From NCBI GenBank assembly GCA_002746645.1, contig PDPU01000037.1:1-62738 (forward strand): DNA of 62,738 nt, written 5' to 3'. The stretch comes from Gammaproteobacteria bacterium. Its GTDB lineage: Bacteria; Pseudomonadota; Gammaproteobacteria; Granulosicoccales; Granulosicoccaceae. Below the pieces are notes generated by a model that had not been told where the DNA came from, did not search any database, and worked only from the letters and a program-made list of their open reading frames with translations. The position numbers and the translations under genes are program-made. Below are positions 29,747 through 40,741 of this stretch, one piece after another. Positions within the stretch are counted from its first letter, which is position 1; each line of letters starts with the position of its first letter.

Positions 29747-30280
29747 TCAGCCGACGACCGCCCGTTCCATCTTTTCAAGATGCCCCCTGACGGTGCCGTC
29801 GATCACGAGGTCACCCACGCGAATGATGGCGCCGCCAACGAGATCCTTGTCTACTTCGTTGTCGATGCTGACTTCCCGACCGAGACGTTTCGCAAGGGCT
29901 GCGCTGATCTTGCTGCGCTGCTTGTCGGTGAGCGCGTAGGCGGAAATCACCTTCGCTTCGACCTTGCCCTCGGTGTCCTGCCGCATGCCTTCGTAGATCG
30001 TGGCAATGTCCGGCAGCAGTTCGAGCCGCCCGTTCTCGGCAAGCAGGTGCAGGAAGTTCCTGCTCTGATCGTCGAGGCCATCGGAGACGGCTTCGAGGAG
30101 ACCTGCCTTGTCGCTCGCGGTCAGCCCCGGCTGATGCAGACGCCGGTCCATGTCGTCATCGTTGCTGACGCTCGACCAGAAGGCAAGACGCGACGACCAG
30201 TCATCGTACTGCCCACTTGCCTGAGCCAGCTCGAAAACCGCTCTGGCGTAGGGACGCGCTGCTGTGGTGAGGTCGGCCAT
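29747..30280 (-). CDS. atpH: ATP synthase delta subunit
   Basis: The 177-residue peripheral-stalk subunit that ties F1 to the b dimer. It has the N-terminal TAARPYARAVFELA block and the C-terminal GREVSIDNEVDKDLVGGAIIRVGDLVIDGT region (29770-29860), both diagnostic. It starts 2 nt after the atpF stop, consistent with coupled translation. Confidence 0.97.
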   Translation of the reverse strand: MADLTTAARPYARAVFELAQASGQYDDWSSRLAFWSSVSNDDDMDRRLHQPGLTASDKAGLLEAVSDGLDDQSRNFLHLLAENGRLELLPDIATIYEGMRQDTEGKVEAKVISAYALTDKQRSKISAALAKRLGREVSIDNEVDKDLVGGAIIRVGDLVIDGTVRGHLEKMERAVVG

Positions 30281-30282
30281 GA

Positions 30283-30753
30283 TCAGATCTCGTTGACGAG
30301 TTCGTCGATGAGACGGGCGTGCGCCTGCTCGTCGACCTCGGTACCGAGGATGCGGCTGGCACCGGCAACGGCGATGCTGCCGACCTGCTTTCTGAGCTCT
30401 TCACGCGCCGTGACGCGTTCCTGCTCGATTTCGGCCATGGCACCGGTCTTGATGCGTTCGCCTTCGGTGCGGGCCGTGTCTTTCGATGCTTCGATGATCT
30501 CGTTGCTGCGCTTCTGCGCGTTCGCGACGATCTCGGCTGCATGCGCTTTCGCGTGCTGCAGCATGTCTTCGACCTCCTTCTCGGCATCCTCACGCTCCTG
30601 CGCGCCCTTCTCGGCAGCAGCAAGCGCTTCGGCAATCTTCTCGCGTCGGTCGTGCAGTGCCCCCATGATGGGTGGCCACACGTACTTCATGCAGAAAAGA
30701 ACGAAGAAGGCAAAGGAAATGGCCTGTCCGACCAGTGTGAGATTCAGGTTCAC
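30283..30753 (-). CDS. atpF: ATP synthase F0 b subunit
   Basis: The 156-residue peripheral-stalk subunit. A single N-terminal membrane helix ([23 protein letters not shown]) is followed by a long charged coiled coil ([19 protein letters not shown] and onward) and the C-terminal delta-binding part. Length is typical. Next in order after atpE. Confidence 0.97.
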   Translation of the reverse strand: MNLNLTLVGQAISFAFFVLFCMKYVWPPIMGALHDRREKIAEALAAAEKGAQEREDAEKEVEDMLQHAKAHAAEIVANAQKRSNEIIEASKDTARTEGERIKTGAMAEIEQERVTAREELRKQVGSIAVAGASRILGTEVDEQAHARLIDELVNEI

Positions 30754-30789
30754 CGTGACTCTCCTGTTGAAACCAGAAGGAAGAGGGGT

Positions 30790-31050
<261 letters not shown>

Positions 31051-31159
31051 TTACTCCGGAGTGAACAGTTCTTGTTGGACTGAATGGGTTTTGGTTGTTG
31101 CAAGGGTCGAGACTGGTGGCCGGCCACTTGTGGCAACCGACCGGCAGGGATGTGCCCGG

Positions 31160-32444
<1,285 letters not shown>

Positions 32445-32597
32445 CTACCTTCGCCTTCCGGGATCGGAGTGGCGGGACTCGCTCACTCGACGGGATCGCC
32501 AGCATTTCGACCCGAGCAAGTATACCAGCGAAAAATTCACTTGGGGGCCGTTCGGGGAATGTGAACCGAGGCCAAGGCCGACTTCAAGCGGCCGCAC

Positions 32598-33281
32598 TCA
32601 GCTTCCCGAGGGCAGTGTGACGAGCCCCGCCCGCCAGAGCCGGAACCACTGCAGCGCGATGATCGAGATGGCGTTCCGAACCCGCCGGGAGTCCAGCAGG
32701 GCGATCGCCTCATCGGCCGACACCACGTGCACGCGAATGTCCTCGTCTTCCTCGGGCAGACCATGGCACCCACCGGCGTCGCTCAGGTCGCAGGTGGCGT
32801 AGTGGATCAGCACCTCTTCCTCGGTGGACGCCGGACTCGCGAGATAGTGCTGCACCCGATGGATGTCGCGCACCGTCACGCCCGCCTCCTCCAGTGCCTC
32901 GCGCCTCGCTACCGCATCCGCTGCTTCGCCGGATTCGATCATTCCGGCCACCACCTCGAGCAACCAGGGACCGATGTCCTGATGGATGGCGCCGTGACGG
33001 AACTGCTCGACGAGAGCCACGGCATCGCGCTCGGGATCGTGCAGGATCACTGCGCTGACGTTGCCGCGCCGCAATCGCTCGCGCTCGAACACGCGGCTCA
33101 TCGAACCGTCGAATTTCCGATGCCGGAGCTTCAGGCGTTCGATGGAATAAAAACCCTCGTAGATGAGTTCCGCGGATTCGATCGACCAGTCCCGGATGGG
33201 CATGTCTTCCTGTGCGGCCCGCTTCGGGAACGCGGCGGTGTCCGTGTTTTCGGGTGCTTGCTGATCCATAATGCGCTTCAT
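32598..33281 (-). CDS. nudF: Nudix ADP-ribose pyrophosphatase
   Basis: A 227-residue Nudix hydrolase of the ADP-ribose type, splitting ADP-ribose into AMP and ribose 5-phosphate. The Nudix box is complete: GMIESGEAADAVARREALEEAGV at 32890-32960 (core REALEEAGV). The N-terminal part (FYSIERLKLRHRKFDGSMSRVF) matches the family's strand-swap region. The long upstream frame (to 33725) is antisense of the DUF2478 gene, so I chose the ATG at 33281, which has a weak GAGAAG site; an ATG at 33269 is also possible. It lies upstream of atpI on the same strand, an unusual insertion in the parB-atpI interval. Confidence 0.92.
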   Translation of the reverse strand: MKRIMDQQAPENTDTAAFPKRAAQEDMPIRDWSIESAELIYEGFYSIERLKLRHRKFDGSMSRVFERERLRRGNVSAVILHDPERDAVALVEQFRHGAIHQDIGPWLLEVVAGMIESGEAADAVARREALEEAGVTVRDIHRVQHYLASPASTEEEVLIHYATCDLSDAGGCHGLPEEDEDIRVHVVSADEAIALLDSRRVRNAISIIALQWFRLWRAGLVTLPSGS

Positions 33282-33363
33282 GGTCTTCTCGCTCGTCGAG
33301 AATGCACGGGTTCCGATCGTGGCCGCCTGCGCCACGCCGTTCGAGTCTACCGGATAACACGCC

Positions 33364-33885
33364 ATGCAACAGAGCACCCTCGCCCACGTCATGAGCCCCG
33401 GTCGCGGCGCGACCGACCTCCTGCTCGAGTCGCTGGCCGAACACCTCATGGCCAGAGGCACCCGGGTCGTCGGTGTGGTGCAGACCAATACCGAACTCTC
33501 CGGCTCCCCGCTGTGCGACATGGATGTGCGCGTGCTCCCGGACGGCCCCGAGTACCGCATCTCGCAGTCGCTCGGTCCCGAGGCACGCGGCTGCCGGCTT
33601 GATCCGGTGGCGCTCGAGGCATCGGTGGGTGAGGTCGAGAGCCGGCTGTCCGCGACGACCGAACTGCTGCTGGTCAACAAGTTCGGCAAGCACGAGGCCG
33701 AGGGGGGTGGCTTCCGGCCCACCATTGGCCGCGCCCTGGCGATGGGCGTGCCGGTGCTCGTCGGCCTGAACGAGAAGAACCGTGACGCCTGGCTGGCATT
33801 CAGTGATGGCGCGTCGCTCGAACTGGCGCCGTCACTGGACGCACTGACCGCCTGGGCGGAAACCGTTGCCGGCGGTTCGGATTGA
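33364..33885 (+). CDS. DUF2478 family protein
   Basis: A 173-residue protein of the DUF2478 family, recognised by the pattern TLAHVMSPGRGATDLLLESLAEHL, RVVGVVQTNT, LVNKFGKHEAEGGGFRP and ALAMGVPVLVGLNEKN. The family has a P-loop-like fold and in other genomes sits near molybdenum or nitrogen-fixation genes. No such genes are nearby and its function is unknown. It is convergent with parB and divergent from nudF. Confidence 0.82.
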   Translation: MQQSTLAHVMSPGRGATDLLLESLAEHLMARGTRVVGVVQTNTELSGSPLCDMDVRVLPDGPEYRISQSLGPEARGCRLDPVALEASVGEVESRLSATTELLLVNKFGKHEAEGGGFRPTIGRALAMGVPVLVGLNEKNRDAWLAFSDGASLELAPSLDALTAWAETVAGGSD

Positions 33886-33910
33886 GCCGCCGCGCCGGGG
33901 CGTCATCCAT

Positions 33911-35020
33911 TTATTGGATATGCGCCAGTATTCCTTCGAGCTCATCACTCGAAGAGTAGCGGATCTCGAGTCTGCCACTGCCGTTGGCGCGGTGCTGCAC
34001 ACGCACGGTAGTGCCGAGTTGTTCGCTGAGGCGCCGGTTCAGACGCTCGATGTCGGGGTCGACCACGGCATCCCTGCGCGCCGACGCAGGGGCGACATCG
34101 CCACCTTCGCTGACGCGCCGCACGAGTGCTTCGAGCGCCCGCACGGTCATGCCCTTTGCCACGGCCATGCGTGCGATCTCCAGCTGCCGCTCCTTCGGTG
34201 CGCCGAGTATGGTGCGCGCCTGAGCGAAGGCGAGTTCGCCCTTGTCGACCATGAGCTTCACGTCCTCGGGCAGTTCCAGCAGCCGAATGAGATTGGTGAC
34301 GGCCACGCGCGAGCGGCCGACGGCCTCTGCCACCTTCTTCTGCGTCATCCCGAATTCGTCGCAGAGGCGCACCAGCGCGGCGGCTTCCTCGAGCGGGTTG
34401 AGATCCTTGCGCTGAATGTTCTCGATCAGTGACACCGCCGCCACGGCCTCGTCTTCCATGCGCCGGATGATGGCCGGCACTTCGCTCATGCCGGCCAGCT
34501 GTGCCGCCCGCCAGCGACGCTCGCCCGCCACGAGTTCGTAGGCGCCGGCGAACTCCCGCACGATGATCGGCTGGATCATGCCCTGACTCTTCAGCGAGCC
34601 TGCCAGCTCTTCGAGCAGTTCCCGGTCGAAGTGGCGCCGCGGCTGGAAGGCGCCACGGCGGATCTTCTCCACCGGCAGCAAGCGGAGCTGATCACCCGGA
34701 CGGGCGGTTTCATCGGCAGCGGAAGGCGATGCGGCCGTGGCCGACGCGGCATGATCGGCACCCGGCGATGACGCAGCCGCCGCCGGGGCAGCTGCCGACG
34801 CCGACGAAGCCGAATGAATCGGCCTGACCTTGTCGGTAGTGGAAGAGTCTGCCGCTGTGGTGACCTCGTCGGCCGGCACCGACGGTGTCTCGGCAGGTAC
34901 TGCGCCATCATCTGGCGCGGTATCCTCCGCCACCTGCTCTGCCTGCTGACGCTTCTTCTGCGAACTCGCACTGCCCAGGAGGGCATTGAGGTTGCGCCCC
35001 ATGCGCGGCTTTTTTGCCAT
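33911..35020 (-). CDS. parB: Chromosome-partitioning protein ParB
   Basis: A 369-residue CTP-dependent DNA clamp that loads at parS. It has the N-terminal GRNLNALLG ParA-contacting motif. Then comes an unusually long Ala/Ser/Asp-rich linker (about residues 18-108), the CTP-binding part with VAGERRWRAAQ and IENIQRKDLNPLEEA, the helix-turn-helix (GMTQKKVAEAVGRSRVAVTNLIRLL at 34270-34350), and a C-terminal dimerisation domain. Normal ParB is about 290 residues; the linker explains the excess. It follows parA by 9 nt. Candidate parS sites are near recF in this window. Confidence 0.96.
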   Translation of the reverse strand: MAKKPRMGRNLNALLGSASSQKKRQQAEQVAEDTAPDDGAVPAETPSVPADEVTTAADSSTTDKVRPIHSASSASAAAPAAAASSPGADHAASATAASPSAADETARPGDQLRLLPVEKIRRGAFQPRRHFDRELLEELAGSLKSQGMIQPIIVREFAGAYELVAGERRWRAAQLAGMSEVPAIIRRMEDEAVAAVSLIENIQRKDLNPLEEAAALVRLCDEFGMTQKKVAEAVGRSRVAVTNLIRLLELPEDVKLMVDKGELAFAQARTILGAPKERQLEIARMAVAKGMTVRALEALVRRVSEGGDVAPASARRDAVVDPDIERLNRRLSEQLGTTVRVQHRANGSGRLEIRYSSSDELEGILAHIQ

Positions 35021-35029
35021 CGGTACTGC

Positions 35030-36268
35030 CTACTCCTGAGTGATCGACTCGCGTGCCGAACGCAGTGATTCTTCGTCGATGACCGCCGCGTCGTCGACGA
35101 TGGTGGCGTCCATCACTTCGTTCTCGTCGATGTGGGTGTCTTCCATCTCGAGGTTGACGCTGTGGATGGTGCCGTCGAGATCATCGTCGTTGGCCGATAC
35201 TGCGGCCGGGTTGATCAAGGGTTTGCGGACGGGCTCGGCCATGTAGTGCGCCACTGCGTGATCTTCGTGACGCGCGCAGGTGGTTGCCCGATGCGAGGCC
35301 TTCGGTGCCCCACCCGGGAATGCCTGCGATGACACGGCCGGCACGACGCCGCTGGTTGTGGATACGGCAGTGGTTGCGACACTGCCACCGGCTTCGGCGC
35401 CAGCATTGACCCCGGCATTGGCGCCGATACCGGCGCCGGTATCGGCAACCCGGCTTTCCACGGCACCGCCACTCGGGCCGGTACCGCCACCACTCTGCTG
35501 CGTGGCATTGGTGGCCCGCACCACCTCGCCGGCCAGCGCCAGATAGGCCAGTGCACCGCGCGAACCACGATCATACTGGATGATCGACATGCCGTGACTC
35601 GGCGCCTCGGCCAGCCGCACGTTGCGTGGCACCACGGTGCGGAACACCTGATCGCCGAAGTGTTCGGTAAGCTGAGCCGAAACCTCGAGCCCGAGGTTGT
35701 TGCGCCCGTCGTACATGGTGCGGAGCAGCCCTTCGATGACCAGCTCCGGGTTGACCGCCTCGCGGATCTGCTCGATGGTGTCGAGCAGCGCCGTCAGTCC
35801 TTCGAGCGCGTAGTACTCGCACTGGATGGGCACGAGCACGCTGTCGGCGGCAACGAAGGCGTTGAGCGTGAGCACGTTCAGTGACGGTGGGCAGTCGACG
35901 AGAACGAAGTCGTAGCCTGCACGCACCGGCTCGAGTGCATCGGAGAGGCGTGCCTCGCGCCCTTCGACGGACATGAGTTCGATTTCGGCCGCAGTCAGAT
36001 CCGAGTTGGCCGGCAGCACGTCGCAGCCGTTCGGGCTTTCCTTCTGAATGACCTCGGATGCGGACCGGCCTTCCACGAGCACCTCGTAGATGGTTTCGTC
36101 GAGTTCGTACTTGTCGACACCCGCACCCATCGTGGCGTTGCCCTGAGGGTCTAGATCGACCAGCAGCACGCGCTTGCCGAGGCTGGCGAGGGCGGCGGAC
36201 AGGTTCACCGAGGTGGTGGTCTTGCCCACACCACCCTTCTGGTTGGCAATGGCAATGATGCGACTCAT
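35030..36268 (-). CDS. parA: Chromosome-partitioning ATPase ParA (Soj), with C-terminal extension
   Basis: A 412-residue ParA. Residues 1-255 are a complete Soj-type ATPase: the deviant Walker A KGGVGKTT (11-18), LLVDLDPQGNA, VDCPPSLNVLTLNAF and RNVRLAEAPSHG. Residues 256-412 are an extra tail: first Gly/Ala/Val-rich low complexity, then an acidic part (DDDLDGTIHSVNLEMED, DATIVDDAAVIDEE). Most ParA proteins end near 260. The ATG at 36268 overlaps the rsmG stop as ATGA; the longer frame to 36331 starts inside rsmG. Confidence 0.95.
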   Translation of the reverse strand: MSRIIAIANQKGGVGKTTTSVNLSAALASLGKRVLLVDLDPQGNATMGAGVDKYELDETIYEVLVEGRSASEVIQKESPNGCDVLPANSDLTAAEIELMSVEGREARLSDALEPVRAGYDFVLVDCPPSLNVLTLNAFVAADSVLVPIQCEYYALEGLTALLDTIEQIREAVNPELVIEGLLRTMYDGRNNLGLEVSAQLTEHFGDQVFRTVVPRNVRLAEAPSHGMSIIQYDRGSRGALAYLALAGEVVRATNATQQSGGGTGPSGGAVESRVADTGAGIGANAGVNAGAEAGGSVATTAVSTTSGVVPAVSSQAFPGGAPKASHRATTCARHEDHAVAHYMAEPVRKPLINPAAVSANDDDLDGTIHSVNLEMEDTHIDENEVMDATIVDDAAVIDEESLRSARESITQE

Positions 36269-37227
36269 GATCTGCAAGTGTAATGCATCTCCGGGATTTC
36301 GCTTCCCGAACGTGCCGATCCGAGAGCGCACACGGCGAGGTGTCGCTCGCCGTCCACACCGGGTACGCGAACGGCTTCGAGCGATACCCGACTGAAACCC
36401 TGCGGCAGCGGATCGGGCAGAGCCTCGGCGCGCCCGAGCATGACGATGGCTTCGCCGCCGTCGAGCAGGAGCCGACGCGCCTGTTCGAGAAAGGCATCCG
36501 GAGCGGTGAAGGCGCGCGATGTCACCCGTGGGGCGCTTGCCGTCAGATGTTCGACGCGCACCTGCTGCACGCGCACGTTGTCGATGCCGAGTTCGATCAG
36601 CGCCTGACGCTGAAAGCGAGTCTTCTTGCCGTTCGATTCCACCGACAGGAAGCGGAGATCGGGCCGGGCAATGGCCAGCGGCAGCACCGGCAAGCCCGCC
36701 CCCGTGCCGATGTCGATGACGTCGAAACGATCGTGGTTCCGGCTGTCGACCGATGCCACGGGCCTTGCCGTCGGCATGGCCATCAACTCGGTCAGCGGCA
36801 TGGCCAGCGTCTTGAGCAGCGCGAGGCTGTCGAGCAGATGCCGTCCGATCATGGCCTCGGGTTCGCGCGTGGCAGTGAGGTTGTAGACACGGTTCCAGCG
36901 GTGCAGCAGCGCGACGAAGGCGATGAGTTTCTGCTGCGCGGCAGCATCCACGGCGGGAACGACCACGGTACCAGTGTCCACCGCGGCAGTATCCACCGCG
37001 GCAGCATCCACTGCGGCAGCATCCACGGGGGTTGTTGTCTCGTCAGGTCTCGCATCGACCGACCCGGATTCGACCGACCCGGCATTGACCGGCCCTGTCT
37101 CAATCAACCCTGTCTCGGCCAGACCCATTGCGGCCAGCCCTGCGGCGAGCTGCTCGGCCAGTGCCTGACGCCGAGCGCCCGACAGGGTCGCGTTCGACGG
37201 GGTCGCTTGCGACTCAGGCACTGGCAC
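36265..37227 (-). CDS. rsmG: 16S rRNA m7G527 methyltransferase RsmG, with N-terminal extension
   Basis: A 320-residue RsmG (GidB), which uses SAM to methylate G527 of 16S rRNA. The catalytic domain starts near residue 95 ([19 protein letters not shown]) and has the SAM site [18 protein letters not shown] and RVTSRAF. The usual protein is about 210 residues. The extra 95 N-terminal residues are low complexity, including repeated AAVDT-type units encoded by 15-bp direct repeats near 36979-37025. Overlaps mnmG by 14 nt upstream and parA by 4 nt downstream. An internal start could remove part of the extension. Confidence 0.93.
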   Translation of the reverse strand: MPVPESQATPSNATLSGARRQALAEQLAAGLAAMGLAETGLIETGPVNAGSVESGSVDARPDETTTPVDAAAVDAAAVDTAAVDTGTVVVPAVDAAAQQKLIAFVALLHRWNRVYNLTATREPEAMIGRHLLDSLALLKTLAMPLTELMAMPTARPVASVDSRNHDRFDVIDIGTGAGLPVLPLAIARPDLRFLSVESNGKKTRFQRQALIELGIDNVRVQQVRVEHLTASAPRVTSRAFTAPDAFLEQARRLLLDGGEAIVMLGRAEALPDPLPQGFSRVSLEAVRVPGVDGERHLAVCALGSARSGSEIPEMHYTCRS

Positions 37228-39124
37228 GCAGCGACAGCTTCCTGAGGTGCACCAGCAGCAGCGAGATCGCCGCTGGCGTCACGCCCGAGATGCGCGAGGC
37301 CTGACCGATGCTCGTGGGGCGGTGCTCGTCGAGTTTCTGCCGCACCTCGTTCGAGAGCCCCGTGACGGCAGCGTAGTCGAAGTCGGCCGGCAGTGCGATG
37401 TCCTGCTGTGCGCGGCTCTTGTCGATGTCGGCCTGCATCCGGTCGAGATAGCCACGGTACTTGCCCTGAATCTCCACCTGCTCGACCACATCGGCACTGG
37501 CTTGCTGCACCTCGGGTTCCACGGCGTCCAGGAGTTGCGCGAGGGTGAATTCCGGCATCCTGAGCATCTCGCTGACGCGGCGTTCCCGCTTCAGCTGCAT
37601 GCCGCTTTCGGCCAGGAGTCGTGTCGCGCTGTCGCTGCCCGGACGCACCCAGAGATCGTCAAGGCGTGCGGCCAGTGTCTCGATGGCTTCACGGCGGGCA
37701 CCGAAGGCCGACCAGCGCGCATCGTCAACGAGACCCAGCTCGCGCCCGACGGGTGTCAGACGCAGATCGGCATTGTCCTCACGCAGCATCAGCCGGTACT
37801 CGGCGCGGCTCGTGAACATGCGATAGGGCTCGCGCGTGCCACGGGTGACGAGGTCGTCGATGAGCACGCCGATGTAGGCTTCGTTCCGCTGCGGCGACCA
37901 GGCAGGAAGACCGCGTGTCGCGCGCGAGGCGTTGAGCCCGGCGACGAGCCCCTGGGCCGCAGCTTCCTCGTAACCCGTGGTGCCGTTGATCTGGCCGGCG
38001 AAATACAGGCCCGACACCTGACGGGTTTCCAGCGAGGGCAGCAGCCCGCGCGGATCGAAGTAGTCGTACTCGATGGCGTAGCCCGGTCGCGTGACATGCG
38101 CGTTCTCGAAGCCGCGAATGGACTTCACGTAGTCGATCTGCACGTCGAAGGGCAGGCTCGTGGAGATGCCGTTCGGGTAGATCTCGTGGGTGTTCAGCCC
38201 TTCGGGCTCGATGAAGATCTGGTGCGAATCACGGTCGGCAAAGCGCACCACCTTGTCTTCGATGGACGGGCAGTAACGCGGTCCCGCGCCTTCGATGTCG
38301 CCCGAGAACAGGGGCGAACGGTGCATGGCCGCGCGAATGATGTCGTGCGTCTTCTCGTTGGTGCTCGTGATGTGGCAATGCACCTGGGCAGGATGATCGT
38401 CACGGCTGCCGAGAAAGGAAAACACCGGTCGTGGCTCGTCACCCGGCTGCACTTCAAGTGTGCTGTAGTCGATGCTGCGTCCGTCGATGCGCGGTGGCGT
38501 ACCGGTCTTGAGGCGCCCGGTACCGAGCGCGAGTTCGCGCAACTTCATCGCGAGCGTGGTCGCCGGCGGGTCACCCGCGCGACCGGCATTCCGCTGCGCT
38601 TCACCGATGTGGATCCGGCCGGCGAGAAAGGTGCCCACGGTCAGTACCACGGTCGGTGCCGTGAAGGTGACACCGAGTTCGGTACGCACACCCAGCACGC
38701 GAGCCGCAGCCGTGCCGTCGGCCCCGCCTTCGTCGAGCAGGAGATCATCGACCGCCCCCTGGAAGATGCTCAGTCCGGGCTGGTTCTCGAGCATGCTGCG
38801 GATGGCCTGACGATAGCGCTGCCGATCCGACTGGGCACGCGTGGCACGCACGGCCGGCCCCTTCCGCGCATTGAGCGTCCGAAAGTGAATGCCCGCGGTA
38901 TCGGCTGCCCTCGCCATGGCACCACCGAGCGCATCGATCTCGCGCACCAGATGCCCCTTGCCGATGCCACCGATGGCCGGATTGCAGCTCATCTGTCCGA
39001 GGGTGTCGATGTTGTGGGTAAGCAGCAGGGTGCGGGCACCCGTGCGCGCCGCGGCGAGCGCTGCCTCGGTACCGGCGTGACCGCCACCTACCACGATGAC
39101 GTCAGGGGAATCAGGGAACTGCAT
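37214..39124 (-). CDS. mnmG: tRNA-modifying enzyme MnmG (GidA)
   Basis: A 636-residue FAD enzyme that, with MnmE, adds the cmnm5 group to U34 of tRNAs. It starts with the FAD motif [15 protein letters not shown] and has [20 protein letters not shown] (38930-38990), [17 protein letters not shown] and [16 protein letters not shown], and the C-terminal MnmE-binding helices. I chose the ATG at 39124; a GTG at 39142 is in frame, but the CAGG site favours the ATG. First gene of mnmG-rsmG-parA-parB. Confidence 0.97.
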   Translation of the reverse strand: MQFPDSPDVIVVGGGHAGTEAALAAARTGARTLLLTHNIDTLGQMSCNPAIGGIGKGHLVREIDALGGAMARAADTAGIHFRTLNARKGPAVRATRAQSDRQRYRQAIRSMLENQPGLSIFQGAVDDLLLDEGGADGTAAARVLGVRTELGVTFTAPTVVLTVGTFLAGRIHIGEAQRNAGRAGDPPATTLAMKLRELALGTGRLKTGTPPRIDGRSIDYSTLEVQPGDEPRPVFSFLGSRDDHPAQVHCHITSTNEKTHDIIRAAMHRSPLFSGDIEGAGPRYCPSIEDKVVRFADRDSHQIFIEPEGLNTHEIYPNGISTSLPFDVQIDYVKSIRGFENAHVTRPGYAIEYDYFDPRGLLPSLETRQVSGLYFAGQINGTTGYEEAAAQGLVAGLNASRATRGLPAWSPQRNEAYIGVLIDDLVTRGTREPYRMFTSRAEYRLMLREDNADLRLTPVGRELGLVDDARWSAFGARREAIETLAARLDDLWVRPGSDSATRLLAESGMQLKRERRVSEMLRMPEFTLAQLLDAVEPEVQQASADVVEQVEIQGKYRGYLDRMQADIDKSRAQQDIALPADFDYAAVTGLSNEVRQKLDEHRPTSIGQASRISGVTPAAISLLLVHLRKLSLRASA

Positions 39125-39344
39125 GAGACAACCTGCCTGCACGACGATACGCGTGGCAGAAATTCAAGGACAACCTAGCATTATACGGTCTGAGCCCACG
39201 ACAACCAAGGACACAATTCACGGCGTGAATCGACGGCAGCGGTGATGATTCGTCAAACAAGCCTGCATTGTGCGTTACCGCGGGCAAGGTGATGGAAGGA
39301 ACATGCCTACCGACGATCACGTGAGCCGACGGAGAAGTACCACC

Positions 39345-39854
39345 ATGACGAAATACCACCCTGTCCTGAGCGTTGTTGCCGCAAGCGTTCTGCTCGCTGG
39401 CTGCCCTTGGGACGTCGACGATGATGACCACGCCCTCAGCCGTTACATACCGGTCTACATGAGCTACGACGAGCTCCGCGAAAGTGTGGTCGTCACCGAA
39501 GCGGAAGAAATCGACGACACCATCGATCGAGTGTATCTCTACGATTCCTGGATCTTTCTCGTCGATACCGGCAAGGGCATTCACGTGCTCGACAACCGCG
39601 ACCCCACGGCACCGAAAAACACCGCCTACGTGGAGGTACCCGGCAGTACCGAGATCAGCATCCGCGACGGCTACATCTTCGTCGACAGCTTCGTAGACCT
39701 TGTCACGCTGGATGCGAGAAACCCCGAAGCCGTGATCGAGGTCGATCGCGAAGTCGACATCTTCCCCTACGATCCCTACCAGGTCATCGACGATGACGTC
39801 TACTTCAGTGACGTCGACGAAAGCCGTGGTGTGGTCGTCGGCTACCGCAACTGA
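39345..39854 (+). CDS. Small LVIVD-type beta-propeller lipoprotein
   Basis: A 169-residue lipoprotein: the signal peptide ends VLLAGC and is followed by an acidic stretch. The rest shows LVIVD-like propeller repeats (SWIFLVDTGKGIHVLDNRDPTAPK, within 39545-39620; YIFVDSFVDLVTLDARNPEAV). Such repeats form blades of a surface or periplasmic propeller. At this length it is only a few blades, so it may be a truncated or partial propeller. I chose the ATG at 39345 because the lipobox follows. It is 11 nt upstream of a second protein of the same type, and the two form a probable operon reading against mnmG and mnmE. Confidence 0.75.
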   Translation: MTKYHPVLSVVAASVLLAGCPWDVDDDDHALSRYIPVYMSYDELRESVVVTEAEEIDDTIDRVYLYDSWIFLVDTGKGIHVLDNRDPTAPKNTAYVEVPGSTEISIRDGYIFVDSFVDLVTLDARNPEAVIEVDREVDIFPYDPYQVIDDDVYFSDVDESRGVVVGYRN

Positions 39855-39865
39855 GGATCGAAATC

Positions 39866-40672
39866 ATGCGCATTCACTATCTTGCAGCAGCACTCTCGGT
39901 TGTCACCTCCCTTGCCTTGCTGTCCTCCTGCGGCGACAGCAGCAGCGACAGCACTGGCGCTGGCGGCAGTGGCGGACTCGGCAACGGCACCGGTGTGGGT
40001 GGTTCCACCGCCCGCATGACGATTGCCGGAGACTACCTCTATGCCCTCGCCGAATCCGACCTGCAACTGTTCGACATCACCACGCCCTTTGCACCGAATC
40101 CCTGGAGTCGCGTCAACATCGCGCGTGACGTGGAAACGATCTTCCCCTACGAGGACTACCTGCTCATGGGTGCGAGTTCGGGCATGTACATCTACGACAA
40201 CACCGACAAGGCCAACCCTCGTGAACTCGGCAGTCTGCTGCACGCCGTGGCCGAAGACCCGGTCGTCGCGAGCAGGAACCACGCGTACGTGACGCTGCGC
40301 TCCGACAGCGGTGGCGCGAACCAGCTCGACGTGATCGACATCAGCGATCCGACCAACCCGACTCTCGTGAAGAGCCTCGGCATGCAGTACCCGCGCGGAC
40401 TTTCCGCCTCGAGCGATGGCGATTCGCTGTACGTCTGCGACGACGTGGCCGGACTGAAGACCTTCGACATCAGCGACCCGACCAACCCGGCCCCGCGCGA
40501 CACGCTCGATGTCAACTGCCGCGACGTGATCGCCCACGAACAGAAGCTGTACGCCATCACCGGTACCGAGCTGGTGCAGTACGACCTGACCACCTCGCCG
40601 CCGAGGCATCTCAGCACGATGAGACCGACACGCGGACAGGTTCAGCCGGTGGTCGTCGTACTCGACGAGTGA
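39866..40672 (+). CDS. LVIVD-repeat beta-propeller lipoprotein
   Basis: A 268-residue lipoprotein (TSLALLSSC lipobox) with a Gly/Ser linker and then repeated propeller units: YLYALAESDLQLFDITTP, YLLMGASSGMYIYDNTD, NQLDVIDISDPTNPTLV and GLKTFDISDPTNPAP. These are classic LVIVD blades of unknown ligand. It is the second gene of the pair begun at 39345 and is probably exposed on a membrane surface. It ends just before a hairpin shared with convergent mnmE. Confidence 0.82.
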   Translation: MRIHYLAAALSVVTSLALLSSCGDSSSDSTGAGGSGGLGNGTGVGGSTARMTIAGDYLYALAESDLQLFDITTPFAPNPWSRVNIARDVETIFPYEDYLLMGASSGMYIYDNTDKANPRELGSLLHAVAEDPVVASRNHAYVTLRSDSGGANQLDVIDISDPTNPTLVKSLGMQYPRGLSASSDGDSLYVCDDVAGLKTFDISDPTNPAPRDTLDVNCRDVIAHEQKLYAITGTELVQYDLTTSPPRHLSTMRPTRGQVQPVVVVLDE

Positions 40673-40703
40673 AGCCCGGGGCCTGCAGGACAGTCACACG
40701 GAC

Positions 40704-40732
40704 GCGGGGCAGCGCCACGGTTGATGCCCCGC
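40704..40732. terminator. Hairpin between convergent lipoprotein and mnmE genes
   Basis: A perfect 8-bp inverted repeat, GCGGGGCA / TGCCCCGC, with a 13-nt loop lies between two convergent stops. There is no strong T run, so a bidirectional terminator is likely but not certain. Confidence 0.45.
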
Positions 40733-40741
40733 ACCGGCTGG

